A stretch of 64,000 nucleotides of DNA from Rhodococcus sp. 06-235-1A (GTDB taxonomy: Bacteria > Actinomycetota > Actinomycetes > Mycobacteriales > Mycobacteriaceae): NCBI RefSeq assembly GCF_002258785.1, contig NZ_NOYI01000027.1, positions 1 through 64,000 on the forward strand, read 5' to 3'. This document shows, one piece after another, positions 44,400 to 54,405 of this stretch. Each line of letters opens with the position of its first letter. Within the stretch, counting starts at the first letter, position 1. Position numbers and translations under genes: made by a program. The notes under the pieces were generated by a model, which was not told where the DNA came from, did no database searches, and was given only the letters and a program-made list of their open reading frames with translations.

Positions 44400-45035
44400 A
44401 TGGGTGTCGGTCGGGTTCGGCGGGCTCGCGCGGCCGCGGTGGCGGCGGGGGCGGTGACCGTTGTCGGTGCTTGGACGGGATCTTCGTCGTTGCAGCGTGC
44501 AGTCAAACCGCTGATCGTCCCGGCGCTGGCGAGCGGGCTCGATCCGGCGCGTGATCGGGTGCTGTTGGCAGGCCTTGCGGCCGCTACCGTCGGCGACGTT
44601 CTGTTGATCGATCCGGACGACGACTCCGCCCTGGAATGGGGTGCGCGTGCGTTCGCGGTGATGCAGGGCAGCTACACGTATCTGCTGCTCCGACGGGGTG
44701 CCCGTCCCGCACCGGTCGACGCGATCCCGAGGTATGCGGGGTGGGCGGCCGCGGCGGTGCTCCTGGCCCGACGGCAGCCAGCGGTGGCGCCGACCCTGTC
44801 GGCCTACGGGGCAGTGTTGGCAACCACCGCGACGCTGTCCGCGGGCGCGGTCTCGCGGGGCGGCGATCGACGGCTGATGATCGGCGGAGCGCTGTTCACC
44901 GCCTCCGATGCGCTGATCGTGTTCCGACGTCTGTTTCTGACCGAGGAGAGCCATCGCAGGGCAGCCGAGGCGATCGTTCTCTCGACCTATGTGGCGGCGC
45001 AGGTCCTACTCGTCGAGGCCCTGAGGTCGAGGTAG
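44400..45035 (+). CDS. YhhN-family membrane protein (mirror copy)
   Basis: A 211-residue polytopic protein identical to that at 37684-38319. ATG at 44400 follows GGAGG. It again overlaps its convergent neighbour by 30 bases. Confidence 0.83.
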   Translation: MGVGRVRRARAAAVAAGAVTVVGAWTGSSSLQRAVKPLIVPALASGLDPARDRVLLAGLAAATVGDVLLIDPDDDSALEWGARAFAVMQGSYTYLLLRRGARPAPVDAIPRYAGWAAAAVLLARRQPAVAPTLSAYGAVLATTATLSAGAVSRGGDRRLMIGGALFTASDALIVFRRLFLTEESHRRAAEAIVLSTYVAAQVLLVEALRSR

Positions 45036-45458
45036 GAGCAGGACCCGTTCGCGGTGGGCGGGATCGACGCGGACGGCGATCACCGTGCCGGGCTCGAACC
45101 GCGAGGTGTCGGAATTCGGTATGTCGTAGACGATCTTTCCGAAGTAGCTGGCCGATCCCGGAACCGTGAATTCGAGGTCGAGCTCGGCGGTGTCGTCGTC
45201 GATTCGGCGGATGGCGTCCACCGTCGCCCAGCCCTCGACGCCGTGTTCGATCAGTTGTTTCTGCTCACGCGTGGGGCGTCCGGCGATCATCATCGCCAGT
45301 CCGAGAGCGGCGCCGAATCCGGCCACCAGGGCCGCCAGCTGGTACGGAAGCGTTCCGGGCGGAGTCCGGGGCTGCAGCCAGCCGATCCAGATCGCCAGGA
45401 CGACCCCGTAGCCGATCGTCACGATGACGACGGATCGCACGATTCTCGCGTTGTTCAC
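45006..45458 (-). CDS. small two-helix membrane protein (mirror copy)
   Basis: The 150-residue DUF3592-like protein also present at 37261-37713, with the same GTG start behind AGGAG. Confidence 0.7.
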   Translation of the reverse strand: MNNARIVRSVVIVTIGYGVVLAIWIGWLQPRTPPGTLPYQLAALVAGFGAALGLAMMIAGRPTREQKQLIEHGVEGWATVDAIRRIDDDTAELDLEFTVPGSASYFGKIVYDIPNSDTSRFEPGTVIAVRVDPAHRERVLLLPRPQGLDE

Positions 45459-45538
45459 TTCGGTGCTCCTGAGCCGCCGACGGCGGTTGTTCGATATTCG
45501 ACGATAGGGGGTTACCGGCAAGTAGGGTTACATGTACG

Positions 45539-46339
45539 GTGATCGATGTGACTCGACCAACTGTCTTCATCTCAGGCGCAGCAGCCGGTATCGGCCGCGC
45601 GACGGCTCTCAAGTTCGCTGCCAGTGGCTACCTCGTCGGTGCCTACGACATCGACGAGACCGGCTTGGCATCGCTCGGCAAGGAAGCTGCCTCGCTCAGC
45701 GGCCGCGTCGTCACCGGCATCTTGGATGTAACCAACTCCGATCAGTGGGAAACCCGGTTGAAGGAGTTCGTCGCCGAGGGCGACGGTCGTCGACTCGACA
45801 TCCTGATCAACAACGCCGGAATTCTGGCCGCGGGTGCGTTCGAGGACATGCCGCTCGCGGTGCACCGTCGTCAGATCGACATCAACGTCAACGGGGTCAT
45901 CTACGGCACCCTCGCGGCGTTCCCTTACCTGAAGGACACACCGGGCGCGCAGGTCGTCAACCTGTGCTCCGCGTCGGCCATCTACGGTCAGCCCGAGTTG
46001 GTGACGTACGGCGCAACCAAGTTCGCGGTGCGCGGCATCACCGAGGCGTTGGACCTCGAGTGGAGCAAGTACGACATCTCGGTCAAGGCCATGTGGCCGC
46101 TGTTCGTCCAGACGGCGATGACCCAGGGCGTCTCGACGGGCACCACGAGCTCGTTGGGTATCAAACTGACCGTGAAAGATGTGTCCGACGCGATCTTCGC
46201 GGCGACCCGTCCGGTGAAGCGTCGGTTGCACAAGGTGCATTTCCCGGTCGGCTTGCCTTCCAAGGCGCTCTCGCTCGGATCGCGCTTCTCGCCCGCATGG
46301 CTCACTCGTGAGGTCAACCGGCGCCTGAGCCACACCTAG
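45539..46339 (+). CDS. short-chain dehydrogenase/reductase (mirror copy)
   Basis: A 266-residue classical SDR identical to that at 36380-37180 (GAAAGIG, NNAG and YGATK motifs intact). Confidence 0.88.
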   Translation: MIDVTRPTVFISGAAAGIGRATALKFAASGYLVGAYDIDETGLASLGKEAASLSGRVVTGILDVTNSDQWETRLKEFVAEGDGRRLDILINNAGILAAGAFEDMPLAVHRRQIDINVNGVIYGTLAAFPYLKDTPGAQVVNLCSASAIYGQPELVTYGATKFAVRGITEALDLEWSKYDISVKAMWPLFVQTAMTQGVSTGTTSSLGIKLTVKDVSDAIFAATRPVKRRLHKVHFPVGLPSKALSLGSRFSPAWLTREVNRRLSHT

Positions 46340-46426
46340 AACTCCTCGCCGGACGATGCCGGCCCTGACGCCGGTATCGTCGGTCCTTCGAGCAGTCGGT
46401 GTCGAAAGGTGGGTCGGGGTTTTTTC

Positions 46427-47071
46427 ATGCTGAGCACGTTCGGGTCGAGCAGGGCAAGGAAAATTCGTTCGGTACGGGCTGGGGTGATCGGGATCGCCGC
46501 AGCCTCCGCTCTCGTTCTCGCCGGATGCAGTGGTGAATCCGCGGCTCAGTCTCCGCCGCCGTCGACCACCACGCCCGCGGTAACGACGACCACGGCAGCG
46601 CCCACCACCGCCCCGCCGATCACGACTACCGAGGTGCCGCTACCGCCTCCTCCGCCTCCGGCGGAACCGCCGCCCACGGTCGAACCGCAGACGACCTACG
46701 CCGCCATCGGGGGCGCGTACTACTTCAGTTCCCCCGACGGTCTGTTCCAGTGCGGCATCGTGCCGTTGGCGAGCCGCACCGAGGCCGGGTGCCAGGGCAC
46801 CACCACGCCGGTGCCGCCGCGACCCGACGATTGTATGATCAACTGGGGCAACGGTATTCGAGTCACCAACGACGGTCCCGCGGCTTTCATGTGCGCGGGT
46901 GGGGTGGTGTACACCTCGGGCGGGGAGTCGATCGATCCACCACTCGCGGTGGGCGCGACCATCGCGGAAGCCGGCTTCACCTGCACGTCCGCCGAGAACG
47001 GCATCTCGTGCGTCGACGACGCGACCGGCCACGGATTCCGCATCGCGGCCGACAGCAACGAAATCTATTGA
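46427..47071 (+). CDS. secreted lipoprotein with Thr/Pro-rich linker (mirror copy)
   Basis: A 214-residue lipoprotein identical to that at 35648-36292; lipobox LVLAGC. Its TGA overlaps the TTG start of the methyltransferase gene. Confidence 0.8.
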   Translation: MLSTFGSSRARKIRSVRAGVIGIAAASALVLAGCSGESAAQSPPPSTTTPAVTTTTAAPTTAPPITTTEVPLPPPPPPAEPPPTVEPQTTYAAIGGAYYFSSPDGLFQCGIVPLASRTEAGCQGTTTPVPPRPDDCMINWGNGIRVTNDGPAAFMCAGGVVYTSGGESIDPPLAVGATIAEAGFTCTSAENGISCVDDATGHGFRIAADSNEIY

Positions 47072-47748
47072 GCGGCGAGAGCGCTTCGCCGTCGGAGGAC
47101 GTCGGCCCGACCGAGTGGGGCGAGAATCCGCACGGCGTCGGACCGTGGGCGGAGACCCATGCCGAACCACCACCCGACGATCCGCGGCTGGATCCCGAGC
47201 TTCTCGCCGACGGTGACCGCCGGAACGTCGTCGACGCCTATCGATATTGGCGACGGGAGGCGATCGTTGCCGACATCGATACTCGACGCCACCCGTTGCA
47301 CGTCGCCATCGAGAACTTCACCAACGACGCCAACATCGGCACCGTCGTGCGCACCGCCAACGCCTTCGCCGCCCAGGCCGTGCATATCGTCGGGCGACGT
47401 CGATGGAACCGCCGCGGTGCGATGGTCACCGACCGGTACCAGCACATCCATCACCACGACTCGGTGGAGGCGCTGATGGCGTTCGCGGCCGAACACGGGC
47501 TCGTCGTCGTCGCCGTCGACAACACTCCTGGGTCGGTCCCCATCGAGACGGCCGATCTGCCGCGGGACTGCCTTCTGCTCTTCGGTCAGGAGGGACCGGG
47601 CGTCACCGAGAGTGCCCGTGAGTCGGCGTCGATGACGGTATCGATCGCTCAATTCGGATCCACTCGGAGCATCAATGCTGGTGTCGCTGCCGGGATTGCC
47701 ATGCACTCGTGGATCAGGCGGCACGCAGATCTCGACGACGCATGGTGA
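47068..47748 (+). CDS. SpoU/TrmH-family RNA methyltransferase (mirror copy)
   Basis: The 226-residue SPOUT enzyme of 34971-35651 in reverse orientation, with the same unusual TTG start. Confidence 0.83.
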   Translation: MSGESASPSEDVGPTEWGENPHGVGPWAETHAEPPPDDPRLDPELLADGDRRNVVDAYRYWRREAIVADIDTRRHPLHVAIENFTNDANIGTVVRTANAFAAQAVHIVGRRRWNRRGAMVTDRYQHIHHHDSVEALMAFAAEHGLVVVAVDNTPGSVPIETADLPRDCLLLFGQEGPGVTESARESASMTVSIAQFGSTRSINAGVAAGIAMHSWIRRHADLDDAW

Positions 47749-47809
47749 GGCCACGTCCGTTCCGGGGCGGCATGTAACGAATCAGCAACGGTAGTGGCAG
47801 GATCTCGGT

Positions 47810-48946
47810 ATGCAGGAGTTGTGGTCGCAGCGTGCGGACGCTGCGGAGGGGGCCGTCGTCGCGCGGCACATGCGTCGGCTGTGGGGTCTGCCGGGCACGA
47901 CGCTCGGAGTCGTCGCCTGGCCACCGGTTCGCCGGGAGCGGCTGTTCCTGCGTTGGCACTACTGGTGGCAGGCGCACCTTCTCGATTGCGCGGTCGATGC
48001 CGCCGACCGCGATCTCACCGCCAAGCGTCGTCGGCGTCTGAACAAGATCACCCGAGCGCACCGAACCCGCAACATCAGCGGGTGGACCAACAACTACTAC
48101 GACGACATGGCGTGGCTCGGGTTGGCGCTCGAGCGCGCGCAGCGGCAGCATTTCGTGGGCAATCGCGGCGGCATCCAGCAGATCGAGATGGAATTGTTCG
48201 ATGCCTGGGCCCCGGCCGAGGGCGGAGGCATCCCGTGGCGCAAGAAGTCCGACTTCTACAACGCCCCGGCCAACGGTCCTGCCGCGATCATGCTCGCGCG
48301 CACCGGCCGACTGTGGCGGGCCCAGGAGATGTCCGACTGGATGGACCGCACCCTGAGGGACCCCCGAACCGGCTTGATCATCGACGGAGTGCACTCCACC
48401 CGCGCACTCGTCGACGCGGGTGAACCGGGACAGGTCGAACGCGCGATCTACAGCTACTGCCAGGGCGTCACCCTGGGTCTCGAAACCGAACTCGCGATTC
48501 GGCTCGGCCACCCGAGGCATGCCGAGCGGGTCCACGCGCTGGTCGACGCCGTGGAGAACCACCTGACCCGCAACCTGGTCATCACCGGCGGCGGCGGGGG
48601 AGACGGCGGCCTGTTCAACGCCATCCTCGCGCGTTACCTGGCGGTGGTCGCGGTCGAGCTGCCAGGGGACTCGGAGGCGGACGACCGTGCCCGCGAACTT
48701 GCCGCGGCGATCGTCCTGAACTCGGCCGAGGCCGCATGGGAGAACCGACTCGAAGTGGAGGACAACCCGCTGTTCGGAGCCGACTGGAACCGCGAGGCGC
48801 GATTCCCCGGGCAAGGACTGCACATCGCCACCTTCACCGAAGGCACGGTGCGACCGTCCGACGTACCCGAGAGAGACCTATCGGTGCAGCTGAGCGGCTG
48901 GATGCTGATGGAAGCCGCCTACCGAGTCTCGGCTGCAGGACACTAG
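47810..48946 (+). CDS. glycoside hydrolase family 76 protein (mirror copy)
   Basis: A 378-residue protein identical to that at 33773-34909, including the catalytic pair in NYYDDMAW. Confidence 0.86.
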   Translation: MQELWSQRADAAEGAVVARHMRRLWGLPGTTLGVVAWPPVRRERLFLRWHYWWQAHLLDCAVDAADRDLTAKRRRRLNKITRAHRTRNISGWTNNYYDDMAWLGLALERAQRQHFVGNRGGIQQIEMELFDAWAPAEGGGIPWRKKSDFYNAPANGPAAIMLARTGRLWRAQEMSDWMDRTLRDPRTGLIIDGVHSTRALVDAGEPGQVERAIYSYCQGVTLGLETELAIRLGHPRHAERVHALVDAVENHLTRNLVITGGGGGDGGLFNAILARYLAVVAVELPGDSEADDRARELAAAIVLNSAEAAWENRLEVEDNPLFGADWNREARFPGQGLHIATFTEGTVRPSDVPERDLSVQLSGWMLMEAAYRVSAAGH

Positions 48947-48954
48947 GTTCCGCC

Positions 48955-49662
48955 CTACTCGACTACCTCGTCGACCTCGATGATCTCCTCGGGGCGCGAC
49001 ATTTCCTTGCGGTACTGCCAGATGCCGAGCCCGGTTCCGACGACGAGCAGCACGATCATGCTGATCAGGACGACGGGCATCAGCCACGGTATGCCTTCGA
49101 TGAACGAGCCGAAGTAGAACCCGATCAGCAGCAACACCGGGGCCCAGATGATTGCGCCGAGGGTGCTGGCGACCGTGTACTTGCGGTGATCCATCTTCGC
49201 GGCACCCGCGACGAGCGGGCACAGAGTGCGCACCCACGGAATCCAGCGCGCAACGAGCACAGCCCAGAATCCGTGCTTCTCGAGGAGCAGATTCACCTTG
49301 TGCAGGTTCTTGGTGTTGAGGTACTTGCCGTTCTTGCGGGCCACCAGTGTCGAGCCGGTCCGGTGGCCGATCATGTATCCCACCTGATTGCCCGCGATTG
49401 CGGCGACCATCGCACCGAGCGACAGAGCCCAGATGTGACCGGTGCCCGACGCGTGCGTCGCCATCACGATTCCTGCGGTGATCAGCATCGAATCGCCGGG
49501 CAGGAACAGTCCGATGATCACGGCGCATTCGATGAACACGAACGTCATCACGACGATCCACACGACGAGGGGCCCTGCCGTCTGCAGCGGGCCGAAGCTG
49601 CCGACTGCCTGAACGGAGACGGTCGGCAGCGCAGTGGTAAGCGACGACATGGACTCGATCAC
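48955..49662 (-). CDS. second DedA/VTT-domain protein (mirror copy)
   Basis: A 235-residue membrane protein identical to that at 33057-33764, downstream of the other DedA gene by 16 bases. Confidence 0.88.
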   Translation of the reverse strand: MIESMSSLTTALPTVSVQAVGSFGPLQTAGPLVVWIVVMTFVFIECAVIIGLFLPGDSMLITAGIVMATHASGTGHIWALSLGAMVAAIAGNQVGYMIGHRTGSTLVARKNGKYLNTKNLHKVNLLLEKHGFWAVLVARWIPWVRTLCPLVAGAAKMDHRKYTVASTLGAIIWAPVLLLIGFYFGSFIEGIPWLMPVVLISMIVLLVVGTGLGIWQYRKEMSRPEEIIEVDEVVE

Positions 49663-49678
49663 TTTCGGAGGATCTCGG

Positions 49679-50410
49679 TCAGGACTTGGCGTCCGGGGCG
49701 TCGGCCTCTAGTGCGTCGGCCGCCTCGCCGAGCGGAGTCTTGCGGGCTTTGATCATGCGCTTGCCGACCTCGATGACGATGGGCAGTACGGACACGGCAA
49801 CGATGATCAGGAAGATGATGTCGACGTGCTCACGGATGAACGCGATCTGCCCGAGCAGGTATCCCAGTACCGTCACACCCGCGCCCCACAGGATGCCGCC
49901 GACGACGTTGTACGTGAGGAACAGTGAGTACTTCATGTGCGACGCACCGGCGACGACCGGCGCGAACGTCCGCACGATCGGCACGAAGCGAGCCAGGATG
50001 ATGGTGATCGGACCGTGCTTTTCGAAGAACAGGTGCGATTCGTCGATGTACTTCTTCTTGAAGAATCGCGAATCGTTGCTCTTGAACAGGGCCGCGCCAC
50101 CCTTGGTGCCGATGAGGTAGCCGACCTGATCGCCGAGGATGGCCGCAATCGGAATCAGGATGACGAGAGTCCAGATGGACGCGAACGGCTCGATCTCGGT
50201 GGACTTCGACGCCGCGATCAATCCTGCCGTGAAGAGCAGTGAATCGCCAGGGAGCAGCGGAAACAGCAGTCCGGACTCGATGAACACCACCAGCAGGAGC
50301 CCGATCAGCACCCAGTGACCGAAAGAGTTGAGCAGGTTCACCGGGTCGAGGAATCCAGGCAAAAGGGCCAGGTTCGTCGTCACGGATTCCGAGGCAGCTA
50401 GGAGACTCAC
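49679..50410 (-). CDS. DedA/VTT-domain protein, Rv0364-like (mirror copy)
   Basis: A protein of about 243 residues identical to that at 32309-33040, divergent from the second fba copy. The start codon is equally uncertain here. Confidence 0.88.
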   Translation of the reverse strand: MSLLAASESVTTNLALLPGFLDPVNLLNSFGHWVLIGLLLVVFIESGLLFPLLPGDSLLFTAGLIAASKSTEIEPFASIWTLVILIPIAAILGDQVGYLIGTKGGAALFKSNDSRFFKKKYIDESHLFFEKHGPITIILARFVPIVRTFAPVVAGASHMKYSLFLTYNVVGGILWGAGVTVLGYLLGQIAFIREHVDIIFLIIVAVSVLPIVIEVGKRMIKARKTPLGEAADALEADAPDAKS

Positions 50411-50603
50411 CGCGCCCACACTACCGGCCGAAACTGGTAAGTCCTGAATAGATGGTGTCGCCCGGCTGTGAACGCGATGGCCTGTTCGTCGTTCTCGGTG
50501 CGCCTGTGGAATGACCTCAGGGATGCGGGTACGCACGACACCGCGCCGGGAGGTTGCCATACTGCACAGGACACAATCGAACTTTCAATGGAGGAATGAC
50601 GCC

Positions 50604-51644
50604 GTGCCTATCGCAACTCCCGAGGTCTACGCCGAGATGCTGGGCCGGGCGAAGGAACACAAGTTCGCCTTTCCGGCAATCAACTGTGTGGGTTCCGAGT
50701 CCATCAATGCCGCCATCAAGGGCTTCGCCGACGCGGGTAGCGACGGCATCATCCAGTTCTCCACCGGAGGTGCCGAGTTCGGATCGGGCCTCGGCATCAA
50801 GGACATGGTCGTCGGCGCAGTGGCGCTGGCCGAGTTCGCGCACGTGATCGCCGCCAAGTACGACGTCACCATCGCGTTGCACACCGACCACTGCCCCAAG
50901 GACAAGCTGGACACGTACGTTCGACCGCTGATCGCGATCTCACAGGAACGCGTCGACGCAGGAAAGAACCCGCTGTTCCAGTCGCACATGTGGGACGGCT
51001 CGGCCATCCCGATCGACGAGAACCTCGAGATCGCCAAGGACCTGTTGGCCCGCGCTGCAGCGGCGAACATCATTCTCGAGGTCGAGATCGGCGTCGTCGG
51101 CGGCGAGGAAGACGGCGTCGAGGCCGAGATCAACGACAAGCTCTACACCTCCAACGAAGACTTCCTCAAGACCGTCGAGGCGCTCGGCGCAGGTGATGCG
51201 GGCTCGCGGTACCTGCTGGCAGCGACGTTCGGCAACGTGCACGGCGTGTACAAGCCGGGCAACGTCAAGCTCAAGCCATCGGTGCTCGCTGACGGCCAGA
51301 AGGTTGCTTCGGAGAAGCTCGGCCTGGCATCGGGTTCCAAGCCGTTCGACTTCGTCTTCCACGGCGGATCGGGCTCGGCGAAGAGCGAAATCGAAGAGGC
51401 CCTCGAGTACGGCGTCGTGAAGATGAACGTCGACACCGACACCCAGTACGCGTTCAGCCGCCCCATCGCCGGACACTTCTTCTCCAACTACGACGGTGTG
51501 CTCAAGGTCGACGGCGAGGTGGGCAACAAGAAGGCCTACGACCCGCGCAGCTACCTCAAGAAGGCCGAGGCCGGTATGACCGCCCGTGTCATCGAGGCGT
51601 GCAACGACCTGAAGTCCGCAGGCCGCAGCGTATCCGCAGGATAG
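50604..51644 (+). CDS. fba: class II fructose-bisphosphate aldolase (mirror copy)
   Basis: A 346-residue enzyme identical to that at 31075-32115, GTG start behind GGAGG. An exact second copy of a core glycolytic gene is one of the strongest reasons to doubt that the palindrome is genomic. Confidence 0.95.
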   Translation: MPIATPEVYAEMLGRAKEHKFAFPAINCVGSESINAAIKGFADAGSDGIIQFSTGGAEFGSGLGIKDMVVGAVALAEFAHVIAAKYDVTIALHTDHCPKDKLDTYVRPLIAISQERVDAGKNPLFQSHMWDGSAIPIDENLEIAKDLLARAAAANIILEVEIGVVGGEEDGVEAEINDKLYTSNEDFLKTVEALGAGDAGSRYLLAATFGNVHGVYKPGNVKLKPSVLADGQKVASEKLGLASGSKPFDFVFHGGSGSAKSEIEEALEYGVVKMNVDTDTQYAFSRPIAGHFFSNYDGVLKVDGEVGNKKAYDPRSYLKKAEAGMTARVIEACNDLKSAGRSVSAG

Positions 51645-51656
51645 AGCGGCTTCGCC

Positions 51657-51704
51657 GCACGTGCGCGGAAACTCGTGCTCTGCTACGAGTTTCTGCGCAC
51701 ATGC
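51657..51704. terminator. hairpin between fba and the Rv0361-like gene (mirror copy)
   Basis: Mirror of the 20-bp imperfect stem at 31015-31062, in the convergent gap after the second fba copy. Confidence 0.68.
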
Positions 51705-51708
51705 AGCG

Positions 51709-52626
51709 TCAGCTGCACACCTTCCACTGATCGCCTTCCAGGCGCAGGTCGAAGGTGCGCGGCGACCTGTCGTTCGGATTGGCATCGGTGTGCGCGATGA
51801 CTTGAGCGATCGCGGTGGTGTCGTCGCCGACCTGGATGGCGTCGATGCTGTCGAGATTCGGGATGCTGCCCTGTTCCACCGAGACGCGGTGGACATCGGC
51901 GAATTCGGAGTCCGGGATGTCGCGGTAGAACGTCGCCAGATCCCCACACGAGGTGCTGCGCAGCGTGGCCAGGTCACCGCCGGCCAGTGCCCTGGTGAAC
52001 GATTCGACCGTGGACCGGATCTGCGCCTCGGGTGAGTTGTCCTCGCTCGTCCGGTCGACGAGCAGATATGCCCCGGCGGCCACCGCCGCGATCACGACGA
52101 TTGCGGCCACCAGCGCCGCCCACCACTTCTTGTGACTCGGCTGTCCCGGCCCTGCGGGCGCGGGCCCGATGCGCTGGGGCCCGACCTGCTTGGGTGCGGC
52201 CTGCTTGGGTGCGGCCTGCTTGGGTGCGGCCTGCTGCGGCTCGATTTTCCGAGGTCCGACCGGTGGAGGCACTGCTGCCGGTATTTTCTGTTCTGCTGCA
52301 ACGGGTTTCGCAAAACTATCGGACGGGCCCCGCGGCGGGATGCGACGCGGGGCCGCGGTAGGTTTGGCAGTCTGCGAGACGACCGGTTTCGCGGCCGGAG
52401 CTGCAGGCGTTTCGGTTGGAACTGTGGCGATCTTCTCGGTCGCCGCGTCCTCTGTCTCGGGCTTGTCCTTCGGCTGGGGTTCGGCGTCGAGGTCGATTTT
52501 CTCCGTCTGGATTCCTGCGGAATCGTCGACCTGCTTCTTCTTGCCCAGATCGATCTTCTCGGTTGCTGCGTCGGCCTCGGTGGCTGCATCGGCCTCGGAG
52601 GACGCCTTCTTGTTCTCGTCCGGCAT
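51709..52626 (-). CDS. Rv0361-like membrane protein (mirror copy)
   Basis: A 305-residue protein identical to that at 30093-31010, with the same three QAAPK units. Confidence 0.78.
   Translation of the reverse strand: MPDENKKASSEADAATEADAATEKIDLGKKKQVDDSAGIQTEKIDLDAEPQPKDKPETEDAATEKIATVPTETPAAPAAKPVVSQTAKPTAAPRRIPPRGPSDSFAKPVAAEQKIPAAVPPPVGPRKIEPQQAAPKQAAPKQAAPKQVGPQRIGPAPAGPGQPSHKKWWAALVAAIVVIAAVAAGAYLLVDRTSEDNSPEAQIRSTVESFTRALAGGDLATLRSTSCGDLATFYRDIPDSEFADVHRVSVEQGSIPNLDSIDAIQVGDDTTAIAQVIAHTDANPNDRSPRTFDLRLEGDQWKVCS
52189..52233 (-). repeat. three 15-bp tandem repeats (mirror copy)
   Basis: The same three QAAPK-coding units as at 30486-30530. Equal copy number in both arms at a slippage-prone site argues for an extremely young or artificial duplication. 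Confidence 0.88.
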
Positions 52627-52775
52627 GCATTCTCCCTCGTTCACCGAATCGTCCGAAAACCCACGTGGTCTCGATTTCGTCAGCTGGCAGCCTATCCACC
52701 GTGACTGCGGCTCGGCGCGAGCGCCACCGGGGGTGTTCGGACACGATTCGGTGACGTAGGGGCACAATGAGCGCC

Positions 52776-53192
52776 ATGACTTCTTTCGGTGATCTGCTCG
52801 GACCCCAACCCACACTGTTGCCCGGCGACGACGAGGCCGAATCCGCGCTGCTGAACCACGAGGCTCCCGAGACGGTCGCAGCTGCGCATCCGACGGCGTC
52901 GATCGCCTGGGCCTACCTGGCCGAGGCATCTCTCGAGTCGGGCGCCACCATCACCGCGTACGCCTATGCGCGCACCGGATATCACCGAGGTCTGGACCAG
53001 TTGCGTCGTAATGGATGGAAGGGATTCGGGCCGGTCCCGTACAGCCATGAGCCCAACCGCGGATTCCTCCGATGCGTCGCAGTCCTCGCCAAAGCCGCCC
53101 GCGACATCAACGAGAACGACGAGTACGCCCGCTGCCTCGACCTCCTCGAAGACTGTGACCCCAAGGCAGCAGAAGCGCTCGGCCTGGGCTGA
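52776..53192 (+). CDS. DUF3151 family protein (mirror copy)
   Basis: A 138-residue protein identical to that at 29527-29943. The alternative ATG is at 52767. Confidence 0.86.
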   Translation: MTSFGDLLGPQPTLLPGDDEAESALLNHEAPETVAAAHPTASIAWAYLAEASLESGATITAYAYARTGYHRGLDQLRRNGWKGFGPVPYSHEPNRGFLRCVAVLAKAARDINENDEYARCLDLLEDCDPKAAEALGLG

Positions 53193-54324
53193 TCGGGCCC
53201 GCGCCAGCCGGGCGCGAGGCCGGACCCGGCTGAAGTCGGGCAGTGCTCGGTTGAAGTTGTCGCTGCTGCCCATCATTCAGTGCGCGTTGGCGGCAGGTGT
53301 GGCGTGGTTCGTCGCGACGGACATCGTCGGTCACGAGAGCCCGTTCTTCGCACCGATCGCCGCGGTCGTCTCGCTGGGCGTATCGCTCGGAGCTCGCCTG
53401 CGCCGATCGGCGGAGCTCGTCGTCGGAGTGACGGTGGGCATCGGCGTCGGCGATCTGCTCATCTCGCTGATCGGTAGCGGGCCGTGGCAGATCGCGTTGG
53501 TGGTCGTGTTGGCGATGTCGGCCGCGGTGTTCCTCGACGGCGGTCCGATCATCGCGATGCAGGCCGGATCGTCCGCGGTTCTGGTGGCGACCCTGATCCC
53601 GCCGGGCAACATGGGTGGCCCCAACCGCATGGTCGACGCGTTGGTCGGCGGTCTGGTGGGCATCGCGATCGTGGCGTTGATTCCGACACATCCGGTGTGG
53701 CGTGCACGCAAGGATGCGGCGAGCGTGTTGGCGACGGCTGCAAGTGTGCTGCAGAAGGTAGCCGACGGTTTGGTGGCGAACGATCCCAAACCGATCGAGG
53801 AGGCGTTGCGTAAGGCGCGTGCAACGCAGTCGGGTATCGATGCTCTGCGGACCGACCTCAAGGGAGGCCGGGAAATTGCCCGGATCTCGCCGATGTACTG
53901 GAATCACCGCAATCGCCTGGCGGCCCTCGCGGCGACGGCCGATCCGATCGACAATGCCGTCCGCAACATCCGGGTGCTCGCTCGGCGATCGCTGACGCTG
54001 GTACGAGACGACGAGATTCTCGATCCGCGCGTCGTCGACGAGGTGGAGAAGCTGGCGCATGCCGTGGAGGTGTTGCGGCAGATGATTCTCGCCGATCCGG
54101 GGCAGAAGCCGGATGCGGCGGAGGCAGCACGAGTGCTGCGGTCGGTCGCGGCCGGTGCCAAGCCGGAGTTGATCTCCAACGCCGGCCTGTCGGCGACGGT
54201 GGTGTTGGCGCAGTTGCGGTCGATCATCGTCGACTTGCTGCAGGTCGCCGGCCTCAAGCGTATTTCTGCGTTGGCGACGCTTCCGCCGACGGTGAAGCAT
54301 CCGCACGTCCCGCCGGAGGAATGA
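53155..54324 (+). CDS. FUSC-family membrane protein (mirror copy)
   Basis: Mirror of 28395-29564; the GTG at 53155 overlaps the end of the DUF3151 gene by 38 bases. Confidence 0.73.
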   Translation: MTPRQQKRSAWADRARASRARGRTRLKSGSARLKLSLLPIIQCALAAGVAWFVATDIVGHESPFFAPIAAVVSLGVSLGARLRRSAELVVGVTVGIGVGDLLISLIGSGPWQIALVVVLAMSAAVFLDGGPIIAMQAGSSAVLVATLIPPGNMGGPNRMVDALVGGLVGIAIVALIPTHPVWRARKDAASVLATAASVLQKVADGLVANDPKPIEEALRKARATQSGIDALRTDLKGGREIARISPMYWNHRNRLAALAATADPIDNAVRNIRVLARRSLTLVRDDEILDPRVVDEVEKLAHAVEVLRQMILADPGQKPDAAEAARVLRSVAAGAKPELISNAGLSATVVLAQLRSIIVDLLQVAGLKRISALATLPPTVKHPHVPPEE

Positions 54325-54344
54325 CCTGAGCGCACACCATTGCA

Positions 54345-54366
54345 CATATGCGTATGTACGCATATG
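54345..54366. promoter_or_regulatory. 10-bp inverted repeat upstream of the CDF gene (mirror copy)
   Basis: CATATGCGTA/TACGCATATG with a 2-base spacer, 40 bases before the second CDF copy; same as 28353-28374. Confidence 0.63.
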
Positions 54367-54405
54367 GTGACTCCCGGAAGTCGGTATCGGTAGCGAGGGG
54401 GAGTC